This document shows, one piece after another, positions 9,105 through 18,831 of a stretch of 64,000 bases of DNA. Positions within the stretch are counted from its first letter, which is position 1. Every line of letters starts with the position of its first letter. Made by a program: the position numbers and the translations under genes. The notes under the pieces were generated by a model, which was not told the origin of the DNA, ran no database searches, and saw only the letters and a list, made by a program, of their open reading frames with translations. Origin of the DNA: CAVZQN01 sp963837395 (lineage in GTDB: Bacteria > Acidobacteriota > HRBIN11 > JAKEFK01); the NCBI GenBank assembly GCA_963837395.1, contig CAWINI010000003.1, forward strand, positions 806,001 through 870,000, given 5' to 3'.

Positions 9105-11518
9105 TTATTTTGCAGCAGGTTCGGGCTGGGCTTCAAGTTCGATCTGGAATTTGCATTCCTTATCGTTGCATTCTAAATAAGGAGGGCCGCCTTTCCTGAA
9201 TTTTTCCAGCATAAATGGAGCATGACAAGCCGGACATTCACGCACAACAGGTTTATTCCAAAGTGCGAACGTACAATCAGGATAATTCGCGCAACCGTAA
9301 AATATTTTTCGACCCTTTGTGCGTTTCTCAACTAAATCGCCACCATCATCGGGACATTTCACATCCAGAGTCTTTGGCTTGATGTACTTACATTCGGGAT
9401 AATTACTGCAAGCGATGAACGGACCGTACTTGCCTTGTTTTACAACCAGCTCAGCTCCGTCCTGTGGACATTTTTCATTGGGAACTTCAAGCGAACCAAT
9501 TTCAGCCTGTTTTTTCGTTAGTGTTGCAGTAAATTTGCATTCTGGATAACCGGAGCATGCCAAAAACTTTCCGTATCTTCCAACCTTTACAACCAGTGGC
9601 TTTCCACATTTCAAACATGTATGCTCCGATTCGGTTCCTACTCCACCTAAAGTTTCGTTTGGCTGCTCATCCGGATTTTGTGTGTATTTGCATTCTTCAT
9701 TCGTGCAAGTCAGGAACGCACCGAATTTGCCCCAACGCTTTACCATTGCGCTTCCACATTGCGGACATTTTGTATCTACTGGGATTCCAGTTGCTTTGAT
9801 TTCTTCCATTTCATCGTACGCACGTTTTAAGTCGCGTGAAAAATCACCGTAAAATTCATTCAGGACTTCAACCGTTTGCTTGGTACCTTCTTCGATCTCA
9901 TCAAGCTCATCTTCCAAATGAGCGGTGTATTTGAAATCCATGATTTCGTCAAAATGCCGGACTAAAAGATCGGTAACCAGGAATCCAAGATCAGTTGGTT
10001 TGAATCGATTGTCTTCTTTGATCACGTAACTGCGATTCTGGATCACACCCAGAATCGTTGCATAGGTTGAAGGACGTCCGATCTCCTTTTCTTCAAGTTC
10101 TTTCACCAACATCGCTTCTGTAAAGCGCGAAGGCGGTTGCGTAAAATTCTGTTTGGGTTCGAGCCGGTCAAGACGTAATTCTTCTCCGGGCTCAACAACT
10201 GGAAGCGAAGGTGGAGTTTCTTCAACAGCTCCTTCTATTGGAGCTTCTGAAGTTTCTTCTTGATAAACACGAATGAAACCTGGAAATGTCATCACCTGTC
10301 CGCTTGCTTCGAATTCATAATTCTTGGCTTCAACAGTAATGATTGTTTCATCAAACAAGGCTGCCTTCATTTGTGATGCTACGAAGCGGTTCCAAATCAG
10401 GGAATAGAGCTTGAATTCATCACGGCTCAAATAATTTTTTACACTTTCCGGAGTACGCAACACCGATGTTGGACGGATTGCTTCATGCGCATCTTGAACG
10501 GATTTTTTGTTTTTGTAGAAGTTTGGCTGATCCGGCAAAAATTCTTTACCGTACTCAGTGACAACGTAGTTCCGCGTTTCTTCTAAGGCAATCGGTGAGA
10601 TGCGAACCGAATCCGTACGCATATATGTGATCAGACCTACGGCGCCTTCATCACCCACTTCGATACCTTCATATAACTCTTGCGCCACCATCATTACTTT
10701 TTTAACTGGCCATCGGAATTTCCGCGATGCTTCTTGCTGCAATTTGCTGGTGATAAACGGAGCTGATGGATTCCGCTTCCGCTCTTTCTTTTCGACATCT
10801 TTTACTGTGAAAAGTGCCCTATCCAGATCAGCTAGAATTTGTTCGGCTGCTGCTTGATTGGAAATTTCTGTTTTCTTTCCACCGATGCGAACTAATTTCG
10901 CGGGAAATATCGGTGGCTCTGAACCTTCCAGAAAAGCGGTCATCGTCCAATATTCTTCCGCAATGAAGGCTTGAATCTCTTTTTCGCGGTCGCAGATCAG
11001 CCGAAGTGCAATCGATTGAACTCTGCCGGCGCTAAGTCCACGTTTTACTTTTTGCCACAGAAGCGGCGAAATCTTATATCCCACTAAGCGATCCAATATT
11101 CGCCTGGCTTGTTGAGCCTGGACCTTCTTCTGATCAATTTGAGTGGGATTTTCAAAAGCCCGTCTTACTTCTTCTTTGGTGATTTCATTTAAAATTACAC
11201 GATGAATCGGCTTTCCATTTCCTAATTCCTCAGAAAGATGGAAACTGATCGCTTCTCCTTCCCGGTTCCAGGATCAGGCGCAAGGAAAATATTTTTTGAT
11301 TTCGACGCTATTTTTTTCAGCTCTTTTACAAGATCGGTTTTTCCCCGAATAATTGTATAGTGCGGCTCAAAACTCTTCTCTTCATCGACACCAAGCTTGG
11401 ATTTAGGCAAGTCTTTGATATGCCCCAAACACGCTTTGACAACGTAGTCGTTGCCCAGGTATTTGTTAATCGTTTTTGCTTTGGCTGGTGATTCCACCAC
11501 CACTAAAGATTTGGCCAT
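9105..11518 (-). CDS. topA: DNA topoisomerase I (frameshifted)
   Basis: This type IA topoisomerase relaxes negative supercoils. The N-terminal Toprim start (MAKSLVVVESPAKAKTINKYL) opens at 11518. The rest continues in another frame and includes ILDRLVGYKISPLLW, the catalytic Tyr in GLITYMRTDSVRIS and five C-terminal zinc-ribbon modules with paired Cys (for example CPQCGS, CLKCGK, CPACHA). The frames separate at 11262-11272, exactly where the conserved DPDREGEA metal-binding motif should be; the coding strand reads CCTGGAACCGG. CCTGACCGG would restore it, meaning G and A each doubled. The enzyme is normally essential, so a consensus error is the simplest explanation. Corrected length is about 804 codons. 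Confidence 0.9.
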
Positions 11519-11542
11519 TTTTTTTCCTCAATCTCGCGATTC

Positions 11543-12631
11543 TTATTTCAGCCTAATAAATTGCTTGCCTGGTATTTGGCTAATAAAGCTTTTTAGTTCC
11601 AAATTCACCAGCGTTCCTAATAAATCCTGCGGTCGCATTCCTGCAATACCCGCTAGCTGATCTATATGTTTTGGCTGTTCAAATGATAATAAGGCAATAA
11701 TAGTCTTTTCTGATTCTGTCAAGTTTGACGACGAAGTCTCATCAGCTCGATCAGCACTGATAAGCCTTTGTGTGATCCGCTCGGGCAATTCTGCAATCAC
11801 ATCTTTCCAGCTTTCTACAAGTATTGCGCCATCTTTGATTAATGCATGACAGCCCTGACTTGATTCGTTGAAAACATTCCCGGGTACAGCCAGAACTTCA
11901 CGGCCTTGTTCCGTTGCCATACGAGCTGTGATCAGCGATCCGCTCTTTCGAGATGCTTCAATCACCACAACTCCACAAGACAATCCGCTAATAATACGGT
12001 TTCGAACGGGAAAGTTCTCGCGATTGGGCGGTGTACCCATCGGAAATTCCGAAACCAATGCGCCTGATTTAGAAATCCGATCAGCAAGCGAACGATGTTC
12101 GGACGGATAAATTACATCAATCCCGCTTCCTAAAACTGCGATGGTGCGTCCTTCTTCTTGAATTACCACCGAATGCGCGCGAGCATCTACTCCGCGTGCG
12201 AGACCACTTACCACCGTAAGTCCTGCTTTTGAAAGATCTCTTGCTAGCGACTGGGTTACGTTCAAACCGTACGTCGTAGCTTTTCTGGATCCAACCAGCG
12301 CTATACATGGATCTTCCGCCCGCAACTCGCCTTTAACATAAAGTACAACGGGTGGATCAGGGATTGTCTTTAACAATGTAGGATAAGAATCGCTTCCCTG
12401 CCACAAAATCGTAATGTCCGCATGCTGGGCCATCTTGAATTCCTTTTCGGCCTCTCGCATATCAAAATGAAGAATGCGGTAGATAACATCGGACTTCAAA
12501 TCACATACTGCACGAAGCTCCATTTCCGAACTTCTGAAAATATTTTCTGGAGTTTCGAATACACGCAAAATGGCCGCTCGCTGCGCTGAACGCAGACCTT
12601 CCACCATATTTAATGCTAGCCAGGGAAGCAT
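11543..12631 (-). CDS. dprA: DNA-processing protein DprA
   Basis: DprA binds incoming single-stranded DNA and loads RecA during natural transformation. The ATG at 12631 (MLPWLALNMVEGLRSAQR) matches the usual N-terminal SAM-like start; an upstream in-frame ATG at 12691 would add 20 unrelated residues. The Rossmann-like core carries ALVGSRKATTYGLNVTQSL, VVSGLARGVDARAH and the PPNRENFPVRNRIISGLS motif. The C-terminal winged helix (about the last 60 residues) ends in FISQIPGKQFIRLK. It heads the dprA-topA-trmFO-xerC group, and together with the pil operon it suggests competence. It is divergent from the GWxTD gene. Confidence 0.92.
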   Translation of the reverse strand: MLPWLALNMVEGLRSAQRAAILRVFETPENIFRSSEMELRAVCDLKSDVIYRILHFDMREAEKEFKMAQHADITILWQGSDSYPTLLKTIPDPPVVLYVKGELRAEDPCIALVGSRKATTYGLNVTQSLARDLSKAGLTVVSGLARGVDARAHSVVIQEEGRTIAVLGSGIDVIYPSEHRSLADRISKSGALVSEFPMGTPPNRENFPVRNRIISGLSCGVVVIEASRKSGSLITARMATEQGREVLAVPGNVFNESSQGCHALIKDGAILVESWKDVIAELPERITQRLISADRADETSSSNLTESEKTIIALLSFEQPKHIDQLAGIAGMRPQDLLGTLVNLELKSFISQIPGKQFIRLK

Positions 12632-12679
12632 GCCGTGCACATTAACATAAAAATCATTTGTAATACAAATCGGAGCCCT

Positions 12680-12709
12680 TGCATCTTGCATCCCGCATCC
12701 TGTATCTTT
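12680..12709. repeat. Partial ATGCAAGATGCAGGATAC-type repeat
   Basis: A short run of GCATC/TTGCATC/CCGCATCCTGTATC phrases lies in the gap between dprA and the GWxTD gene. The same phrases form a full inverted repeat at 43161-43215, so this is probably a single arm of that family. Confidence 0.6.
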
Positions 12710-12716
12710 TCCAAAT

Positions 12717-14681
12717 ATGAGATTTTTGATTCGAAACTGTTTCTATCTATTGCTCTTACTTCCTGGACTGCTGTCAGCTCAAGGAAAGTATGATCTATGG
12801 TTAAAGAACGAAGGATATTACCTGCTAACTCCTCAAGAGAAGGAAAAATTCCGGGTAATGAATGATGAGACAAAGGAGTTATACGTCCGCAATCTCTGGG
12901 CCTCACTCGATACAAATCCGCTTACGACTGAAAATGAATATCAAATCGAATACATGAAACGGTTTGAATATGCCAAGCGGCATTATGGAATTCCATCGGA
13001 TCGCGCCAAAATTTACCTCCTCCTGGGCAAACCAAATTCGGTGGAAAGCCATTCAAACGATGATAAATATTTTCCACTTGAGCTCTGGTCTTATTTCAGC
13101 CTGGGTTATCCCGGATTGCCTCCTTCGTTGGATTTAATTTTCTTCAAACGGTTTGGTACCGGCGATTACCGACTGTACAGTCCGATATTTGACGGTATGA
13201 AGTCATTAACGCCTTCGAATGTCGATTTTGATAGCCCGAGAATGCAGGCGCAAATGAAAGCATATTTTGATCCACAAATAATCGAAGCCGCAACAAAGAT
13301 GTCCACTGGCTCATCACCTTCCGAATCCGAAACGATCCGCATGGTCCTGACTGATCCCAATGCAATCCGCCGGATCGAAAAGAAACGTCCGACTGTTGAA
13401 ACAACAATCGTCTATGAAGGATTCGAAGCAGATATCACGGCATACTCGGTGCCGGATCGTGAAGGCGTTTATCGAACCAGTATCGCCATTGCAATTCCAC
13501 CCAAGTATGTTTCATTTGAAAAAAATGAAGAGGCGATTTACCAGGGCCGCGTGGATATGATCGGTTCAATTGTTGATGAAAAGAAAAATGAGATTGTTCG
13601 CATCAACGATAGCCCTGCATTAAAGATGAATGAAGATGAATTTACCAAAGCGCAATCTTATCTTTTCTGTTATGTCTTTGACACTTATCTGCTACCTGGG
13701 AAATACACATTAAACTCACTGTTCCGTGACTATGTATCCAATCGGGCAGGAAAATTAGAACGCACTTTTGAAGTCAAAGCGGAAAGCACTCAACTGGAAA
13801 TGCTTCCGCCTCTGATTTCCTATAAAGCCGTTACTGCTGAAGGTGGGGAAAAACCATTTCAATATGCAAATCTACAATTCATGCCGAAAGAAAATTCAAC
13901 TTTAAATAATGATCAATGGCTATTCCTGTACACAAAGATTTTGAATCCGGCGAGCGACTCATTGGATGGATCGTGGGAATTAAAATTTGGTTTAAAGAAA
14001 GATGGGCAGAACGTATTGGAGTTAAGTGAAGCGGTTCCGATTGCAGGATCTCAACCCGAGATTAATGTAATGCGCAAGATGAAACTGCAGTCATTGGTGC
14101 CAGGCGCATATAGTGCATTTATGCGATTATCAAAAGGTGGGATTACGCTTGAAAATGAATCGCCGTTGCGAATTGGTGCGACCGAAGAAGTGCTTGGACG
14201 TTTACGAATTCTGCCACAATCAGCAAATACACCAGCCGCCTATCATACAAATATTGCTCTTCAGTTTTTTCTGCAAAACGATTATGTCAATGCGGCGCGC
14301 CATGCACGGATTTCAATTGATTTAGATCCAACATCTTATGCAGCACGCAGTTTGATTGCCAGGATCGAAAAAGCCAAAGGTAATACCGAAAATGCAATTG
14401 CATCATACGAGAAATTAGTACAGGAATCTCCAACTGATAGCGAAGGCTACTACTATATTGGTAAATGGGCGCTGGAAGAAAAGCAGGCTCAGAAAGCATC
14501 TCAAATGTTGAAGAAAGCGCTCGATCTTGGCCTTTATTCCACCGATCTTCTGAATAATCTCGCATCGGCAGAGCTGCAACTGGGTAACACTCAGGTTGCC
14601 GTAGACTACTGGAAAAAATCTCTGGCATTGGATTCGAAACAACCGGAGATTGAAAATCTGCTCAGCCAGCATAAGCAATAA
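12717..14681 (+). CDS. GWxTD-domain protein with C-terminal TPR repeats
   Basis: This is an exported protein of 654 residues. It has a signal peptide at about 1-21 (MRFLIRNCFYLLLLLPGLLS), then the GWxTD-type domain (about 40-150) with the RAKIYLLLGKPNSVE motif, a beta-rich middle region, and C-terminal TPR helices (about 510-650). The GWxTD domain is widespread in Acidobacteriota and relatives. Its function is not established, though TPR context suggests an envelope scaffold. It is divergent from dprA and followed by a hairpin (14686-14753), so it is probably a single transcript. No active site is evident. Confidence 0.75.
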   Translation: MRFLIRNCFYLLLLLPGLLSAQGKYDLWLKNEGYYLLTPQEKEKFRVMNDETKELYVRNLWASLDTNPLTTENEYQIEYMKRFEYAKRHYGIPSDRAKIYLLLGKPNSVESHSNDDKYFPLELWSYFSLGYPGLPPSLDLIFFKRFGTGDYRLYSPIFDGMKSLTPSNVDFDSPRMQAQMKAYFDPQIIEAATKMSTGSSPSESETIRMVLTDPNAIRRIEKKRPTVETTIVYEGFEADITAYSVPDREGVYRTSIAIAIPPKYVSFEKNEEAIYQGRVDMIGSIVDEKKNEIVRINDSPALKMNEDEFTKAQSYLFCYVFDTYLLPGKYTLNSLFRDYVSNRAGKLERTFEVKAESTQLEMLPPLISYKAVTAEGGEKPFQYANLQFMPKENSTLNNDQWLFLYTKILNPASDSLDGSWELKFGLKKDGQNVLELSEAVPIAGSQPEINVMRKMKLQSLVPGAYSAFMRLSKGGITLENESPLRIGATEEVLGRLRILPQSANTPAAYHTNIALQFFLQNDYVNAARHARISIDLDPTSYAARSLIARIEKAKGNTENAIASYEKLVQESPTDSEGYYYIGKWALEEKQAQKASQMLKKALDLGLYSTDLLNNLASAELQLGNTQVAVDYWKKSLALDSKQPEIENLLSQHKQ

Positions 14682-14685
14682 GTAG

Positions 14686-14753
14686 TCACGGAAACACGGA
14701 ATTCACGGAAATAATTTTTATTGATTCTTTCAGTGCCTTCCGTGTTTCTGTGA
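14686..14753. repeat. Imperfect palindrome, CACGGAAACACGG family (possible terminator)
   Basis: Arms of 21 bases at 14686-14706 and 14733-14753 pair with about two mismatches around a T-rich loop. The element starts a few bases after the GWxTD stop and could end its transcript. Phrases of the same kind (ACCACGAAGGTCACGAAG) recur at 57268-57335 and 59247-59275. Confidence 0.75.
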
Positions 14754-14772
14754 TTCAAGAACGGGTTATCAT

Positions 14773-16509
14773 ATGACGATGAATTCGACGCTTAAGTCTC
14801 TGATCGCTCAGATCAAGGAATTCAGAAAAGAGTGGATCCTTGCCGTTTTGAGCATGATTGGAGTGGCGATATTCACATCGCAACTGACACTGCTAGTCAA
14901 GCACATCCTGGATGATGTCTTGATCCAGCTAAAACCTGATGCTCTGCCGCGGGTTTCCATTTTGCTGTTGCTGTTTTATACCGGCAAAGGAATTTTCTCA
15001 TTCACGTCTTCATATTTAATGACTGCGATCGGATTAAAGATCGTTCGTAATCTTCGCAATCGTTTGTACCATCACATCATTTACCAATCTCTTACATTTT
15101 TTTCTTCAGAAAAAACTGGTGATCTCACAGCGCGAGTAGTTAGCGATACAGATCGGATTCAAGAAGCAGTTTCAAAAGCGCTGGCCGATTTAGTGAAAGA
15201 AACGTTTACTCTGGTTGGATTGTTGATCGTGGTTTTCTATATCGATTGGAAATTAGCACTGATTTCCTTCACATTGTTTCCGCTGGTTGTTTATCCAATC
15301 ACGAGATTTTCAGGACGCTTGCGTCAGGCCAGCAGAATATCTCAGGAAAGCATCAGCAAGTTGTCGCAGATTCTTGTTGAATCAATCACCGGGACACGAA
15401 TCGTCCAGGCATATCAAATGGAAGAACGTGAATCGGAAAAATTTAATCAAACAAGCCAGCAACTTTTGAATGAAGGACTGCGTGCCACAAAAATTGTTTC
15501 GTTTCTTTCACCGTTTATGGAACTGCTAAGCGGCATAGCTGCTGTTGTGGTGATGTGGTATGGCAGCCGTCAAATTCAAGCCGGACATTTAACTGCAGGA
15601 GATTTTACAGCATTCCTTTCTGCTTTGTTTTTTATGTATACACCGATCAAGAAACTGAGCAAAGCGAATCAAACAATTCAACAAGCAGTTGCAAGCTATG
15701 AAAGAGTTCAATCCATTTTGATTCGCAACGAACGTATTTTGGAACAACCCGGAGCAAAGGATTTACCGCATGTAAGTCATTCGATTGAAATCAAAGATGT
15801 TTCATTCAGTTATCATGACATCCCGGTGCTTACTGATATTGATTTTTCGGTTCGTGGCGGAGAAGTGATTGCGCTGGTCGGTCCTAGCGGCGCCGGCAAA
15901 ACGACATTGGTAAATTTGTTGCCTCGCCTTTATGACGTAACTTCGGGTTCGATTCTCATGGATGGCCATGATGTAAGAAACGTAACTTTGAATTCGCTGC
16001 GATCTCAAATCGGGCTTGTTTCGCAGGAAATCATTTTGTTTGATGACACTGTTGCAGCCAACATCGCATGCGGACAACCTGATGCCCTGCAGGATGAAAT
16101 TGAAGAAGCAGCGCGCGCAGCTTATGCCCACGATTTTATTTCAATGCTGCCAAATGGATATTCAACACAGATCGGCGAACGCGGACATCGCCTTTCTGGC
16201 GGCCAACGCCAACGGATTGCGCTGGCTCGTGCAATTCTCCGCAACCCTGCAATATTGATTCTGGATGAAGCCACATCCGAATTGGATGCTGAATCTGAAA
16301 TTGCAATTCAAAAAGCGCTTGAAAATATGCTGAAAAATCGAATCACATTTATTGTGGCTCATCGTCTTTCAACAATCCGTAAAGCAGATAAAATCATCGT
16401 ACTGGAACATGGACGTATTCAAGAAATAGGAACACATGAAGATTTATTGGATTCGAAAGGGTTATATCGAAAGTTTCATGAGCTTCAATACGGCATCATC
16501 GATCTGTGA
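14773..16509 (+). CDS. ABC-type lipid/multidrug exporter, MsbA-like
   Basis: This is a half-transporter of 578 residues that works as a homodimer in the inner membrane. The N-terminal half has six membrane segments (first at about 22-42). The C-terminal ATPase has Walker A GPSGAGKTT (about 374-382), the signature LSGGQRQR, Walker B AILILDEATSELD and the switch His in IVAHRLSTI. Length and layout match MsbA/LmrA-type exporters; the substrate (lipid A core, phospholipid or drug) cannot be told from sequence. It precedes yicC by 30 bases on the same strand and could be co-transcribed with it. Confidence 0.85.
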   Translation: MTMNSTLKSLIAQIKEFRKEWILAVLSMIGVAIFTSQLTLLVKHILDDVLIQLKPDALPRVSILLLLFYTGKGIFSFTSSYLMTAIGLKIVRNLRNRLYHHIIYQSLTFFSSEKTGDLTARVVSDTDRIQEAVSKALADLVKETFTLVGLLIVVFYIDWKLALISFTLFPLVVYPITRFSGRLRQASRISQESISKLSQILVESITGTRIVQAYQMEERESEKFNQTSQQLLNEGLRATKIVSFLSPFMELLSGIAAVVVMWYGSRQIQAGHLTAGDFTAFLSALFFMYTPIKKLSKANQTIQQAVASYERVQSILIRNERILEQPGAKDLPHVSHSIEIKDVSFSYHDIPVLTDIDFSVRGGEVIALVGPSGAGKTTLVNLLPRLYDVTSGSILMDGHDVRNVTLNSLRSQIGLVSQEIILFDDTVAANIACGQPDALQDEIEEAARAAYAHDFISMLPNGYSTQIGERGHRLSGGQRQRIALARAILRNPAILILDEATSELDAESEIAIQKALENMLKNRITFIVAHRLSTIRKADKIIVLEHGRIQEIGTHEDLLDSKGLYRKFHELQYGIIDL

Positions 16510-16539
16510 TTCTCAGCAACTCTGTGGTAAAAGAGAACC

Positions 16540-17421
16540 ATGATTCGAAGCATGACGGCTTTTGCCAAAAGCAGTTACGAAGGAAAAGAATTTACGCTGG
16601 ATGTTTTCATCCGCTCTTACAACCACCGCTTTCTTGACATCAATTTAAAGCTACCCGTTGAATTGATGACAATTGAAGGTGAACTCCGAAGCTTGATCGG
16701 ACGCCATCTTTCGCGTGGGCGTGTTGAAATGACGTTACGTACAACATTTCTCAAAGAAGGAATTTATCACGTCATAGTGAATCGCGGCCTTGTTGGAAGA
16801 TTAATTACCGAAATGAAAACAATTCAGGAGGATTTTGGCGTTCCCGGTGAAATCGATCTTGCCGCCGTTTTAAGAATTCCAGGATTGATTGAAGTTCAAA
16901 CCGATGTTCAAAAAATCAGCCGCGAAGTCCTGGATGAAATCAAAACCATTGTTGAAACTTGTTTAAAATCGCTGGTTCAAATGAGACTTCAAGAAGGACA
17001 AATTATAGAACGCGACCTTCGTGAGCGTTTGAATTCACTTCGCAAAATGGTGGAACATGTTGAACAAAATGCGAAGGAATATCCGGTATTGATTCGAAAG
17101 AGCATTGAGGAAAAGATTAAAGAAATTTTGAATGGTCAAAATGTTGATATTAACCGCCTTTTTCAAGAAGTTGCTTACTATGCAGAACGTTCTGATGTAA
17201 CCGAAGAGCTCGTCCGCCTTCGCAGTCACATTTCACAATGTGAAACGTTGTTTCAAAAAGAGGATACCGCAGGAAGAAAGCTCGATTTTCTGCTTCAGGA
17301 AATACTGAGAGAAATTAATACCATCGGATCAAAATGCGATTTACTTCCTATATCGCAGACAGTCATAGAAATGAAAACTGAAGTGGAAAAGATTCGGGAG
17401 CAAAGCCAGAACGTCGAATAA
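16540..17421 (+). CDS. yicC: YicC/YloC family endoribonuclease
   Basis: The 293-residue protein has the family start MIRSMTAFAKSS and the C-terminal DUF1732 motif ending in the near-invariant REINTIGSKCDLLPISQTVIEMKTEVEKIREQ. Members of this family are RNA-binding endoribonucleases implicated in sRNA and mRNA decay. It opens the conserved cluster yicC-DUF370-gmk-rpoZ-coaBC-priA. The gap to the next gene (224 bases) carries a palindrome. Confidence 0.92.
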   Translation: MIRSMTAFAKSSYEGKEFTLDVFIRSYNHRFLDINLKLPVELMTIEGELRSLIGRHLSRGRVEMTLRTTFLKEGIYHVIVNRGLVGRLITEMKTIQEDFGVPGEIDLAAVLRIPGLIEVQTDVQKISREVLDEIKTIVETCLKSLVQMRLQEGQIIERDLRERLNSLRKMVEHVEQNAKEYPVLIRKSIEEKIKEILNGQNVDINRLFQEVAYYAERSDVTEELVRLRSHISQCETLFQKEDTAGRKLDFLLQEILREINTIGSKCDLLPISQTVIEMKTEVEKIREQSQNVE

Positions 17422-17529
17422 TCCTGAAATTTCGCCAAAAAGCCACCATCTCTCATCTTTCCTTTAATTTTCATTGATTTCTAGTCAAATTCTCGCTATC
17501 TTAGTAATTATCAGGCAGAACCTCAAATT

Positions 17530-17631
17530 GTAGGGGCGAGCATTTTTCCCGAACAGCAAGGTCATCCGGATGTTAGCGAGATAAAATTGCTTAATGTCCT
17601 CTGCTCAACGGTAAAAATGCTCTGCCCCTAC
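17530..17631. repeat. Palindrome of the GTAGGGGCGAGCATTTTT family
   Basis: Arms at 17530-17550 and 17611-17631 pair well, with one bulge and a loop of about 60 bases. The element lies between yicC and the DUF370 gene, ending 14 bases before the ATG. A related partial arm is found at about 62861-62882. It could act as a terminator or attenuator, but this is unproven. Confidence 0.75.
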
Positions 17632-17645
17632 TGAAAAAATCTCAT

Positions 17646-17936
17646 ATGCGTGAATTGCTGAATATTGGATTTGGCCATACTGTTATTTCATCGCGAATTA
17701 TTGCCATCGTTTCTCCAAAATCTGCACCGATTAAGCGTCTAAAGGAAGAGGCGCGTCAAAATGGAAAATTGGTGGATGCAACCTCAGGACGTCAAACGCG
17801 TGCAGTAGTTGTAACCGATAGCGGTCATGTTGTGCTTTCCGCGGTAATGCCTTCCACATTACTGGCCCGTCTTGAAGAGCGTGAGGAGGAAGAAATCAGA
17901 AACGAAGTTGAAGAAGATGAAGAAACAGAGAAATAA
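17646..17936 (+). CDS. DUF370 family protein (RemA-like regulator)
   Basis: The 96-residue protein contains the family signature LLNIGFGHTVISSRIIAIVSPKSAPIKRL, then the basic helix region and TDSGHVVLSAVMPSTLLARL. In Bacillus subtilis the relative RemA is a DNA-binding activator of matrix genes. In other phyla the gene sits between yicC and gmk, as here. An unusual acidic tail (EEREEEEIRNEVEEDEETEK) follows the conserved core, and its coding sequence overlaps the gmk start by 20 bases. Confidence 0.88.
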   Translation: MRELLNIGFGHTVISSRIIAIVSPKSAPIKRLKEEARQNGKLVDATSGRQTRAVVVTDSGHVVLSAVMPSTLLARLEEREEEEIRNEVEEDEETEK

Positions 17937-18561
17937 TGTCTTCATCATCTCTGCCCCATCTGGCAGCGGCAAAACAACTCTGATTGATTTGTTACTTAAG
18001 GAAAATCCTTCCCTGTCATTTTCGATTTCACACACTACACGGCCGCCACGACCCGGAGAGCGTGATGGTGTTGAATACTTTTTTGTGAGTGAACAAAAGT
18101 TCGAACAAATGATCCGCGAAGAGCGATTCGTGGAATGGGCTGAAGTTCATGGACATTTTTATGGAACATCTCGCGAGATGTTAGTTCAACCTGAAAAGGA
18201 CAGTCGGGATGTAATCCTGGACATTGATGTTCAAGGTGCAGCTCAGGTTCGGCAAAAAATGCCGGAAGCAATTAGCATTTTCATACTTCCACCCTCTTAT
18301 GAAGCATTGAAAACTAGATTGCTGACACGTCAAAAAGATAAAGAAGAAGTCATGTTGAAACGATTAGAAAATGCGCGAAAGGAAATCCGCAGATATTCCG
18401 AATTTGACTACATCATTATTAATGATGATCTGAAAACTGCCTCAAACAGCCTTTCATCGATTATCCATAGCTCTAACTCATTGAGAGACAAGCAGATTGA
18501 TCGCATTGAGGCCATCTTAAAAAGCTTTGAAGAGGCCGAAAAGCAGGACAATTCGGATTGA
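17917..18561 (+). CDS. gmk: Guanylate kinase
   Basis: The enzyme phosphorylates GMP to GDP. The ATG at 17917 (MKKQRNNVFIISAPSGSG) is preferred over an upstream in-frame ATG at 17872, which would add a Lys/Arg-rich stretch absent from the family. Present are the P-loop APSGSGKTTLI, the GMP-binding SHTTRPPRPGERDGVEYFF and the lid region (about 130-150). The 214-residue length is normal. The start overlaps the DUF370 gene by 20 bases. Confidence 0.94.
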   Translation: MKKQRNNVFIISAPSGSGKTTLIDLLLKENPSLSFSISHTTRPPRPGERDGVEYFFVSEQKFEQMIREERFVEWAEVHGHFYGTSREMLVQPEKDSRDVILDIDVQGAAQVRQKMPEAISIFILPPSYEALKTRLLTRQKDKEEVMLKRLENARKEIRRYSEFDYIIINDDLKTASNSLSSIIHSSNSLRDKQIDRIEAILKSFEEAEKQDNSD

Positions 18562-18610
18562 CGAGCGTATAATGAGAGTCCTATTTTTAGCACTGGAGTA
18601 AAAAAAGTAT

Positions 18611-18829
18611 ATGGATTTCATTACTAGAGTTTCGTTAGATCAAGTCGATAACCGATTTTTATTTGTGATGATTGCGGCAAAACGTGCGCTTCAACTGCAA
18701 AGAGGAGCAAAGCCTCGCTCTGATGTTGGTATCAGAAAACCAACCGTGGTTGCGATGCTCGAAACGTTGGAACACAAAGTCAGTTACGAACTTGCGGATA
18801 AGCCGAAAGAGAAAAAATCTCGGAAATAA
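18611..18829 (+). CDS. rpoZ: RNA polymerase omega subunit
   Basis: The 72-residue protein matches omega: it begins with the conserved start region (VSLDQVDNRFLFVMIAAKRA), followed by the KPTVVAMLETLEHKVSYEL helix. Omega helps fold and assemble the beta-prime subunit. The position after gmk and before coaBC is the classic arrangement. Confidence 0.9.
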   Translation: MDFITRVSLDQVDNRFLFVMIAAKRALQLQRGAKPRSDVGIRKPTVVAMLETLEHKVSYELADKPKEKKSRK

Positions 18830-18831
18830 CT

